DNA of 64,000 nucleotides from Mycolicibacterium moriokaense (GTDB lineage Bacteria > Actinomycetota > Actinomycetes > Mycobacteriales > Mycobacteriaceae). Both the position numbers and the translations under genes were made by a program. The stretch is taken from NCBI RefSeq assembly GCF_010726085.1, contig NZ_AP022560.1, forward strand, positions 2,790,001 through 2,854,000, given 5' to 3'. Positions 57,744 to 64,000 of this stretch are shown in pieces (position 1 is the stretch's first letter; the number at the start of each line of letters is the position of its first letter). The notes beneath the pieces were generated by a model. The model had not been told where the DNA came from. It worked only from the letters and a program-made list of their open reading frames with translations, and searched no databases.

Positions 57744-57765
57744 TTGTGAGCTTGGTTGCTCACAA
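57744..57765. terminator. Stem-loop between integrase and xis genes
   Basis: TTGTGAGC-TTGGTT-GCTCACAA, a perfect 8-bp stem with 6-nt loop, 121 bp downstream of the integrase stop. Terminator or operator; no T-run. The 276 bp from 57611 to 57886 show no other feature I can support. Confidence 0.45.
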
Positions 57766-57886
57766 GCCGACTATACCTAACCAATGGGGCCATGTCAGCC
57801 ACATCAAACGAGATCCCTTGCAGGCGTGTATGTTTCGGCGCCTACATCGCGATACGCGACCTGCGGAAATGCGCGAGACTTGTGAC

Positions 57887-59035
57887 CTAAATCTCAGCAA
57901 GCTTCGACAGGGCGTCGGCCACCTCGGCATCCCGACCGTCCGCGATGCTCTGATAGATCAGGGACGCCTCGACAGTTTTGTGCCCCAGTCGGCCCATCGT
58001 TTCGACCAGGTTCCCGACCCGAGCCGTCGCCGTGCCAGCGAAGTGCCGCAGGTCGTGAATCGTGGGGCGCGGCTTGTCTTTTCCGTCGCGGCCGATCTTG
58101 GCGAGAGCCGGATCAAAATACGTTTCGCGAAACACTTTGTCGCGCAAGTGACAACCGCCCCGCGCGGGGGGGAACAGCAGCGCGTCGGGATCATCGTCAA
58201 CGTGATCCTTAAGGTGACGCTTCAGGACTGGGCGCACATGCGGCGGCACAACCACCTTGCGACCCTCGCCCGATTTGGGCGTGTCGATCACGCAAGCCTT
58301 GTCGCGATGAATGACGGCGCGGGTGATAGTGATTTCGGAGCAATCCCTGGCGACATCACGGCGGCGAAGCTCGGTGCTTTCGCCCCAGCGCGGTCCGCAC
58401 CACGCCGCGAGCAAGACCCATGCTTTGAACCGCTCCGGCTCGATGGCATCGGCCAGCGCTGAGACCTCGGCTACGTCCAGGATTACCGGCTCGCGCTTTC
58501 GCGCGGCCTTGGCCGCACCCTTGATCGTCGCCGGGTTGACCGGAATGAGTTCGTCGGCCACGGCACTGGCCAACATGGAGTGCAGCAAGCCGTAGCAGTG
58601 CGCCCGCATGGTCGGCTTCCCGACGAGCGTTCGGCCGTGCCAATCGCGTACCGCCGCCGGGGTGATGTCCCGTAACGCGAGCTTGCCCAATGAATCCTTG
58701 ATGTGTTCATTGAAAAGGTGCCGGTAGTGGGACGTGGTGCGCGGCTTCAACGGCCTGCCGCCTTTGGTCCTGCTCTCGATCCACGTCGGCCCGTACTCGG
58801 CGAGGGTGACGCCCCGCGCGCGCTTTTCCGCCTCTCGCTGTGCCGGGGGAGTCCACTGCTCGCGCTCGACGCTCCAGCGCTCATCGGCAAGCCACTTCTC
58901 AGCGTCGGTTTTGCGCTCGTAGGTTCTGGGGGCGCGGTGGCGTACGAGGTCGGGGCCGACATACGACGCCTGGTAGCGACCAGATGGCAGGCGGCGAATG
59001 AAGCCCCACCCTCGCCGTCCCCGCTTACCCGCCAT
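57887..59035 (-). CDS. int: Tyrosine-family phage integrase
   Basis: 382 residues from ATG 59035; longer forms would run through the arm-type sites. N-terminal arm-binding part (GWGFIRRLPSGRYQASYVG), SAM-like core-binding domain (~75-165), catalytic residues Arg in CGPRWGE near 218, HDLRH near 327, and LGHKTVEASLIY with the nucleophile Tyr near 361. Catalyses recombination at the tRNA-Asn 3' end. Confidence 0.95.
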   Translation of the reverse strand: MAGKRGRRGWGFIRRLPSGRYQASYVGPDLVRHRAPRTYERKTDAEKWLADERWSVEREQWTPPAQREAEKRARGVTLAEYGPTWIESRTKGGRPLKPRTTSHYRHLFNEHIKDSLGKLALRDITPAAVRDWHGRTLVGKPTMRAHCYGLLHSMLASAVADELIPVNPATIKGAAKAARKREPVILDVAEVSALADAIEPERFKAWVLLAAWCGPRWGESTELRRRDVARDCSEITITRAVIHRDKACVIDTPKSGEGRKVVVPPHVRPVLKRHLKDHVDDDPDALLFPPARGGCHLRDKVFRETYFDPALAKIGRDGKDKPRPTIHDLRHFAGTATARVGNLVETMGRLGHKTVEASLIYQSIADGRDAEVADALSKLAEI

Positions 59036-59051
59036 TCCAGCCCACCTATTT

Positions 59052-59083
59052 CGTGCTATCTGTGTGACCATCCGCGTGCTATC
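59052..59083 (+). repeat. Integrase arm-type sites, right (two CGTGCTATC copies)
   Basis: CGTGCTATC at 59052-59060 and 59075-59083, 23 bp apart, same orientation as the left pair, directly upstream of the integrase start, so integrase could repress its own promoter. Confidence 0.75.
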
Positions 59084-59192
59084 TGCGCGCTCTTGTGGCC
59101 ATTGCTGCATCTAGCGTACAGTCAGCGTCGTAGCAGGTAAAGGCTAGAAAACTAGTCAGTGCCAGCGATGGGAGATTTGCCTAGGAGGCTAA

Positions 59193-59216
59193 TTCGAGTC
59201 CAGCCGGGGGAGCAAG
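59193..59216 (+). repeat. attR core of the integrated element
   Basis: Exact repeat of 40843-40866 (the tRNA-Asn 3' end). Only this tail of the tRNA is present here. Confidence 0.93.
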
Positions 59217-59221
59217 AATCT

Positions 59222-59506
59222 CTAGTGGTGGACCTTCGTCCACGGTGAGACCGCGAATGCGGCGCTGGTGCCCGGCCATGAGCCGTCTGAGCCGATGTCG
59301 GCCATGCTCGTCTTGCTGGTGTCATCGGTATCACCACAACCGGCGTTGCCGGCAGTGCCGTTCGAGAAGGGTTGATGTGCCGACCCGCTCGGTACCTGAC
59401 CCCAGCAGTTCGGTGCGGCCGCAGCCACGCCCGCAAAGCCGACCGAGCTCAGCGCGAAGAGCCCGGCGACAAGGGCCCTTGTTGCCCACGGAATAGCCCT
59501 GACCAT
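59222..59506 (-). CDS. Small secreted protein
   Basis: 94 residues from ATG 59506, GGAGAGG upstream. Signal peptide LVAGLFALSSVGFAGVAAAA with cleavage before APNCWG. Mature part about 60 residues with two Cys. First host gene past attR. Function unknown. Confidence 0.75.
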   Translation of the reverse strand: MVRAIPWATRALVAGLFALSSVGFAGVAAAAPNCWGQVPSGSAHQPFSNGTAGNAGCGDTDDTSKTSMADIGSDGSWPGTSAAFAVSPWTKVHH

Positions 59507-59778
59507 GTTTTTTCGCCTCTCCTGGGAGCAATTTAGGGGCAATTTTTCAGGGCGTCAGCCAGTGTTACAACCAGATACAGCTACCCCACAGGACACCTGG
59601 CGGAGTTATCCAGGACTGAGTGGCGGTGCTCCGACCGCCCCGGGACATCCGCGATCTTCCTTACCTGAGCGATAGGAAAACCGGTCGAATCGGCGCAGGA
59701 ATCTGGCTGTCCGGAGATTACGAAGGCCCCGCGTGGATCGGCATAGTCGCTCTCGACCAGCCACGCGAAGGAGAAATA

Positions 59779-60174
59779 ATGACCGGATCGGCCCGCACCA
59801 ACCGCCTCGTCCTGCGCCTCATCGTCGGCGCCCTGGCAATTGGCTCCTTCGGCCTCACCGCCCCGATGGCGGTCGCCGACGCGCAAAGCAACAACCCGAT
59901 TTTCGGGTCAAGCGGGAACCAGTCTTCTAACCCGCTGCACCAGGTGCACCGGCCATCGCTTATCGCGATACCGGGGCGCGGATTCACAGCGAATGGCCCG
60001 ACGCTACACGCGGTGGAGAGCGTCACGCCCTCCGCGCAGCCGAACCTGGCTGAGGTCGAAGCGCCTGCGCCTACCCCGCGGCCGAACCCGGCTGAGGTCG
60101 AAGCACCTACCCCGAAGGAGGTGCCGGCGGAGCGCGCCCCGACGGCCTCGCCAGCCTCGGAGGGAAAGGAGTAA
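59779..60174 (+). CDS. Secreted proline-rich protein
   Basis: 131 residues from ATG 59779 with GAAGGAGA upstream. Signal peptide (LIVGALAIGSFGLTAPMAVA), then a low-complexity Pro/Ala/Glu region containing two copies of PNxAEVEAPxP. Function unknown. Followed by a strong hairpin. The ~270 bp upstream, between this gene and the divergent secreted gene, show only a small hairpin at 59622-59639. Confidence 0.7.
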   Translation: MTGSARTNRLVLRLIVGALAIGSFGLTAPMAVADAQSNNPIFGSSGNQSSNPLHQVHRPSLIAIPGRGFTANGPTLHAVESVTPSAQPNLAEVEAPAPTPRPNPAEVEAPTPKEVPAERAPTASPASEGKE

Positions 60175-60188
60175 CAACGCAACGACCA

Positions 60189-60232
60189 CTCGGCCCCGTC
60201 ACACGATCCCCCTTACGTGTGGCGGGGCCGAG
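60189..60232 (+). terminator. Strong stem-loop after the proline-rich gene
   Basis: Arms 60189-60205 and 60216-60232 pair at 16 of 17 positions around a 10-nt loop, 15 bp past the stop. No T-run, as often in mycobacterial terminators. Confidence 0.75.
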
Positions 60233-60293
60233 CCATATCGGGGCCATATCGGCGTCCAAGAAATCTCCAAGTCGGACATCGGAGCCTGGACAC

Positions 60294-60458
60294 ATGTTGA
60301 TACGACGCACCTCGCACTGGATCCTCGGCACTGCGATCGCCGCCGCCGTCGCTCATCTCAAGGAATTCGCCCAGACCGTCGCCGACGCCTTCGAACCCGA
60401 CCTCGAGGCATGGGAGACGATGCCGCTGCCGCAGGCCACCGCCAAACGAGCCGGCTGA
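60294..60458 (+). CDS. Small membrane-associated hypothetical protein
   Basis: 54 residues from ATG 60294. N-terminal basic stretch and a hydrophobic segment (WILGTAIAAAVAHL), then an acidic amphipathic helix (FAQTVADAFEPDLEAWE). Not recognised. No strong ribosome site. Confidence 0.45.
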   Translation: MLIRRTSHWILGTAIAAAVAHLKEFAQTVADAFEPDLEAWETMPLPQATAKRAG

Positions 60459-60465
60459 GAACGGC

Positions 60466-60675
60466 TTACCAGCAGGATTGTTGCCGATCGGCCCGGAACA
60501 GGTTGTCCGCGGCGCAGGTTCCCGAGTCGGCGGCGACGAGGTCGTGCACCTGCCAGTACAGATCCGTCGTGGCCCTGGTGGCCAGCTGCGCGGCCAGATC
60601 GAAGTAGTTATCGGCGGGTTGGAGCCCGGCGCTATGACGCCGCCGCGCGCAGTGCTCCAGTCGTCCTGGGTTGGA
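60466..60675 (-). pseudogene. Possible truncated gene remnant
   Basis: A minus-strand frame ending at TAA (60466-60468) encodes YFDLAAQLATRATTDLYWQ, then VHDLVAADSGTCAADNLFR and a final CW, protein-like with two Cys, but it has no credible start codon and runs into the acyl-CoA oxidase gene. Upstream residues appear to continue in another frame, suggesting a frameshift. Family not recognised. Confidence 0.35.
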
Positions 60676-60685
60676 CGCGTGTGAA

Positions 60686-62605
60686 CTATGTGTTGACGAT
60701 GTTCTCCGGGTGCAGCATTTCGGCGTACCGCAACTGCTCCGGAATGCCGAACCCGTCCACGAGCAGCTGGGCGTGCGGACGCAGCCGACGGCAACGGTCG
60801 TTGATCCCGCGGGTGACGGCCTTGGCGCGTTCGGTGGACAGGAAGCGGTGTTCGACGAACCACGCCTTGTCTTCCTCGATCACCGTCAGCGCGTACAGGT
60901 CGCACACGAGGCCGAGGACCTCGCGGGCCTGCCGGTCCTCACAGGCGTCGATCCCGGCGACGAACGCCTCGAGGATGATGCGGTCGATGTGGGCCTGCGC
61001 GACGTGAAGCACATGGTCCTGGACGGCGTTGAACGCGTCGAACGCGCTCATCTCCTTGGACTTGCCCTGCAGCCGGCGCGCCACTGACGCGACCATGTAC
61101 TCCTCGCGGTCCTCGAACATCTTGACCTGGGTGCCGCGGTTGAAGAGGCTGCCCTCCTCCTCGTTGTCCTCGCGGGTGTCCAGGATGGTCTGCATGATCG
61201 TCTGCGCTGCAGTGCGTTTGAGCACACGCTCGCCGGCGAAGTTTGCCGCGAACCTGACCCATTCGACCGGGCTCATGCTCTTGATGTCGTCCGCGTAGGC
61301 GGTCAGCAGCTCCTTGGCCACCAGTTGGTAGAGCACGTGGTTGTCGCCCTCGAAGGTGGTGAACACGTCGGTGTCGGCCTTGAGCGCGATCAGCCGGTTC
61401 TCCGCTAGATAGCCTGCGCCGCCACATGCTTCGCGGGCCTCCTGGATGGCGCGGGTGGCATGCCAGGTGTTGGCGGCCTTCAGGCCCGCGGCGCGGGACT
61501 CGAGCTCACGTTGTTCCTCGGGGTCGGGGTCGTCGGCGGTCTGCAGCTCGTGGCATTTGGCGACGAGCTCGTTCTGGGCGAACTGCAGTGCGTAGGACCG
61601 GGCGATCAGCGGGAACAGCCGGCGCTGGTGCACGAGATAGTCCATCAGCAGCACCTCGCCGCCGTCGGGGTCTTCGAACTGCCTGCGCTGCAACGCGTAT
61701 CGGGTCGCGATGTCGAGCGCGACCCGGGCGGCGGCCCCGGCGCTGCCGCCGACTGTCACCCGGCCGCGGATCAGCGTTCCGAGCATGGTGAAGAACCGCC
61801 GGTTGGGGTTCTCGATCGGTGAGGAGTACGTGCCGTCCGCGGCGACGTCGGCGTATTTGTTGAGCAGGTTCTCGCGCGGGATGCGGACGTGGTCGAACTG
61901 GATACGGCCGTTGTCCACTCCGGGCAGCCCGCCCTTGTAGTGACAGTCGCTGGTCGTGACGCCCGGCAGATCGTTACCCTCGTCGTCGCGGATCGGCACG
62001 ACGAAACAGTGCACCCCGTGCCCGACGCCGTCGGGTGTGATCAACTGCGCGAAAACCGCTGCCACCCTGGCGGTTTCGGCGGCACCGCCGATGTAGTCCT
62101 TGCGTGAGGTGCGGGTGGGGGAGTCGATCACGAACTCCTGCGTCGCGGGATCGTATGTCGCGGTGGTCTCCAGCGACTGCACATCACTGCCGTGACCGGT
62201 CTCGGTCATCGCGAAGCACCCGAGCAGCTCCAGGTCGATGATCTTCTGCACGTACGCCTCGTGGTGGCGTTCGGTGCCGAGGTTCTCGATGGCCCCGCCG
62301 AACAGACCCCACTGCACGCCCGCCTTGACCATCAGCGACAGGTCCGACATGGCGAGCATCTCGATCTGGGTCACGGCCGCGCCGACATCGCCGTTACCGC
62401 CGTGTTCCTTCTTGAACCCGTCCTCGGCCGCACCGTGGGCGGCCATGATCTTCAGCTGTTCGGCCACCTTGGTGCGGGCGATGACGGTGTTCGGTGTGTA
62501 GTGCGGCTTGAAGACCTCGCTGGAGAGTTCCTCTCGCATCCGGTTCTTAACATCGCGCCAGCGGCCGTCGAGGGTATTGCGCAGATGTTCCGCGGTGGTG
62601 GTCAT
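60686..62605 (-). CDS. Acyl-CoA oxidase/dehydrogenase-like flavoprotein
   Basis: 639 residues from ATG 62605. Has the acyl-CoA oxidase signature GCFAMTETGHGSDVQSLET and YDPATQEFVIDSP near 130-160, CGGAGYLAENRL and FEGDNHVLYQL near 395-430. Length and motifs are those of ACOX-type enzymes rather than ~400-residue dehydrogenases. Catalyses the first, FAD-dependent step of fatty acyl-CoA beta-oxidation; chain-length preference unknown. Divergent from the VIT-type gene. Confidence 0.87.
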   Translation of the reverse strand: MTTTAEHLRNTLDGRWRDVKNRMREELSSEVFKPHYTPNTVIARTKVAEQLKIMAAHGAAEDGFKKEHGGNGDVGAAVTQIEMLAMSDLSLMVKAGVQWGLFGGAIENLGTERHHEAYVQKIIDLELLGCFAMTETGHGSDVQSLETTATYDPATQEFVIDSPTRTSRKDYIGGAAETARVAAVFAQLITPDGVGHGVHCFVVPIRDDEGNDLPGVTTSDCHYKGGLPGVDNGRIQFDHVRIPRENLLNKYADVAADGTYSSPIENPNRRFFTMLGTLIRGRVTVGGSAGAAARVALDIATRYALQRRQFEDPDGGEVLLMDYLVHQRRLFPLIARSYALQFAQNELVAKCHELQTADDPDPEEQRELESRAAGLKAANTWHATRAIQEAREACGGAGYLAENRLIALKADTDVFTTFEGDNHVLYQLVAKELLTAYADDIKSMSPVEWVRFAANFAGERVLKRTAAQTIMQTILDTREDNEEEGSLFNRGTQVKMFEDREEYMVASVARRLQGKSKEMSAFDAFNAVQDHVLHVAQAHIDRIILEAFVAGIDACEDRQAREVLGLVCDLYALTVIEEDKAWFVEHRFLSTERAKAVTRGINDRCRRLRPHAQLLVDGFGIPEQLRYAEMLHPENIVNT

Positions 62606-62656
62606 GATTCGACGGTAGCCCTTTCGGCCGCCCCCGAAACCGTGATGGGGCAAACA

Positions 62657-62672
62657 TAGCCAAACCTGGCTA
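62657..62672. promoter_or_regulatory. Palindrome between divergent genes (putative operator)
   Basis: TAGCCA-AACC-TGGCTA in the ~100-bp gap between the acyl-CoA oxidase and VIT-type genes. Size and symmetry suit a dimeric regulator; it does not match the IdeR box. Confidence 0.45.
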
Positions 62673-62706
62673 GACCAGGCGAAACCTTTGGCGTTAGATC
62701 GTGGGC

Positions 62707-63420
62707 ATGTCCGCCCCGACCGGAGTGCCGCACACGTCGACACACCGTCACTCCGATGTGACCGGCGGCTGGCTGCGCGCGGCGACGTTCGGGGCGATGG
62801 ACGGTCTCGTCAGCAACACCGCCCTCATCGCGGGTGTCGCCGCAGCGGCCAGCGCGCACACCGTGGTGATCAGTGGTGTGGCGGGGCTGTTGGCAGGTGC
62901 ATTCTCGATGGCGCTGGGGGAGTACACGTCGGTGACGACCGCCAACGAGCAGATCGAGTCCGAGGTCCTGGTCGAGCGGCGAGCCTTCAGCAAGTATCCG
63001 CAGGCTGAGAAGGCCGAGCTGGTGGCGATGTTGATGGACATGGGAATGACGCGCGAAACCGCGACCAAGGCCAGCGACGAGGTCCACCGCGACGAGAACC
63101 GCGCACTGAACTTCCACCTCGTCCAGGAACTGGGCGTCGACCCTCGGGAGAAGCCGTCCGCGTGGGTCGCGGCGGGATCGTCGTTCGTGATGTTCACCAT
63201 CGGTGCGATCGTCCCGCTGATCCCGTATCTGCTCGGATTCGAATCGCTCTGGGCGGGGCTGGCGTGCGGTGGCCTCGGCCTGATGATTGCGGGCGGTGTG
63301 GCGGCGCGTTTCACTCGGCGCCCGGTCTGGTTCGCGTCGTTGCGTCAACTGGCGTTCGGCGCGGTGGCCATCGCGGCGACCTACCTCGTCGGCCTGCTGG
63401 TCGGCACCGCTGTCACCTGA
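62707..63420 (+). CDS. VIT1/CCC1-family Fe2+/Mn2+ transporter
   Basis: 237 residues from ATG 62707 (GTG 62701 also in frame). GWLRAATFGAMDGLVSNTAL near 22 and LLAGAFSMALGEYTSVTTAN near 62 are the conserved first and second helices; a cytoplasmic Glu-rich insertion (AEKAELVAMLMDMG) follows as in VIT-type metal-binding domains, then three further helices. Moves ferrous iron or manganese out of the cytoplasm. Confidence 0.9.
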   Translation: MSAPTGVPHTSTHRHSDVTGGWLRAATFGAMDGLVSNTALIAGVAAAASAHTVVISGVAGLLAGAFSMALGEYTSVTTANEQIESEVLVERRAFSKYPQAEKAELVAMLMDMGMTRETATKASDEVHRDENRALNFHLVQELGVDPREKPSAWVAAGSSFVMFTIGAIVPLIPYLLGFESLWAGLACGGLGLMIAGGVAARFTRRPVWFASLRQLAFGAVAIAATYLVGLLVGTAVT

Positions 63421-63459
63421 CGTCGTCGGCAATGAATCCTGGTCGCGGCATCCGCCCAC

Positions 63460-63672
63460 CCGGGTCTATCCGATCGTGCAGACCGCACGAAAGGCCATGC
63501 AGGACATGGACTTTCACGGCTCCCGGTCAAGGACGGCGACATGGCCTCGTTCCCGCCGGCCGCCGCCGGTCGCGACGAGACGATTGTCCCGAACGCCCGC
63601 GAGGTCGACCTGGCCGCGGTATCACCCGGCACATCTCGTTCGGCGCGGGTCCGCACCGCTGCTACAGCTGAG
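63460..63672 (+). pseudogene. Cytochrome P450 C-terminal remnant with two frameshifts
   Basis: Three frames in turn encode P450-like pieces: TRKAMQDMDF-type helix end before PVKDGDMASFPPAAAGRDE (frame of 63541), then RHISFGAGPHRCY (frame of 63162) with the heme-ligand Cys. No single frame spans them and there is no upstream part, so the gene is dead. Confidence 0.75.
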
Positions 63673-63692
63673 TTGGGAGAGCTGAGCGCGTA

Positions 63693-64000
63693 TCAGGTGG
63701 AGGCGAGCACCTGCGCCCGGCACAGTTGCTCGCGGTGGTGGTCGGCGTCGCCGTAAAGCGCTGCGCCAACGCGGGCCCGCCGCAGAAGCAGGTGCAAATC
63801 ATGCTCCCAGGTGAAGCCGATGCCGCCGTGTAGTTGCAGTGCTTCACCGGCGAGCCGATTCACCGCGTCGGACACGTAGGCCTTGGCCACGCCGGCGGCA
63901 TGGGCGCTGTCGTGGTGTTCGCTGTCCAGCGTCATGGCCGCGAAGTACGTTGCCGCAGCGCTGGATTGGGCCCAGATCCGCATATCGGCGCACTTGTGCT
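63693..64000 (-). CDS. Acyl-CoA dehydrogenase, C-terminal part (5' end outside window)
   Basis: About 102 residues visible, frame open to the window edge. AYVSDAVNRLAGEALQLHGG and IGFTWEHDLHLLLRRA are the C-terminal dehydrogenase motifs around the FAD/substrate site. FadE family; substrate unknown. Confidence 0.85.
   Translation of the reverse strand, partial: HKCADMRIWAQSSAAATYFAAMTLDSEHHDSAHAAGVAKAYVSDAVNRLAGEALQLHGGIGFTWEHDLHLLLRRARVGAALYGDADHHREQLCRAQVLAST

Larger units (their letters stand above)
40867..59192. mobile_element. Integrated phage satellite-like element (18.3 kb)
   Basis: Bounded by perfect 24-bp direct repeats, with a tyrosine integrase gene beside attR. Contents: integrase, Xis-like protein, D5-type helicase, HNH-like proteins, replication initiator with iterons, tape measure, HNH endonuclease, large terminase, portal, protease, capsid, connector and a glycosyltransferase. 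I find no tail tube, tail chaperones, fibres, lysins or classical repressor. Nearly all genes read leftward from integrase; three small genes at the left end read rightward. Confidence 0.9.

Noticed and set aside
59581..59886. Minus-strand gene in the gap upstream of the proline-rich gene
   Set aside because: Frame overlaps the well-supported signal peptide coding region and lacks a ribosome site or motif.

Overview
The window comes from a GC-rich member of the Mycobacteriaceae, probably a Mycolicibacterium-type environmental species. The chromosomal backbone follows the gene neighbourhood known from Mycobacterium tuberculosis between dnaG and the mycobactin locus: mbt genes, hrcA, dnaJ2, rsmE, phoH, ybeY, a CorC-like protein, era, amidase, recO, uppS, zur, smtB, glyS, a TPM-domain protein, dgt, dnaG and a tRNA-Asn gene. 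The species cannot be named from the sequence alone.

Layout. 1-23 kb is iron acquisition: the end of mbtE, then mbtF and mbtG (overlapping start/stop codons), the divergent irtA-irtB importer behind an IdeR box, and, beyond hrcA-dnaJ2-rsmE, a second IdeR-boxed operon of a type II thioesterase, mbtC and an enlarged mbtD. MbtE/F supply the condensation and lysine-activating modules, MbtG hydroxylates lysine, MbtC/D make the hydroxyacyl linker, and IrtAB imports ferric siderophore. MbtD carries a C-terminal SAM methyltransferase, which suggests an alpha-methylated linker. 23-40 kb is housekeeping: phoH-ybeY-corC-era, recO-uppS, the zinc regulators smtB-zur divergent from glyS, then dgt and dnaG. 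Between glyS and the TPM gene sits a 1.1-kb unit: an AbiEi-like/DUF559 protein gene enclosed by two 64-bp inverted repeats, each itself a palindrome.

40.8-59.2 kb is an integrated element of about 18.3 kb in the 3' end of tRNA-Asn. It is bounded by a 24-bp direct repeat (attL/attR) and has four integrase arm-type repeats. It encodes integrase, an Xis-like protein, a P4/D5-type helicase, a replication initiator gene with embedded palindromic iterons, small proteins, a tape-measure protein, HNH endonuclease, large terminase, portal, prohead protease, HK97-type capsid and a head-tail connector. I find no tail tube, tail fibre, lysis or classical repressor gene. It therefore resembles a capsid-forming phage satellite (or a pruned prophage) with the odd addition of a tape measure. 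A striking run of about seven consecutive stem-loops (53019-53280) lies just upstream of the tape-measure gene.

59.2-64 kb returns to host sequence: small secreted proteins, an acyl-CoA oxidase-like flavoprotein, a VIT1/CCC1-family metal transporter, a frameshifted cytochrome P450 remnant and the end of an acyl-CoA dehydrogenase gene cut by the window edge.
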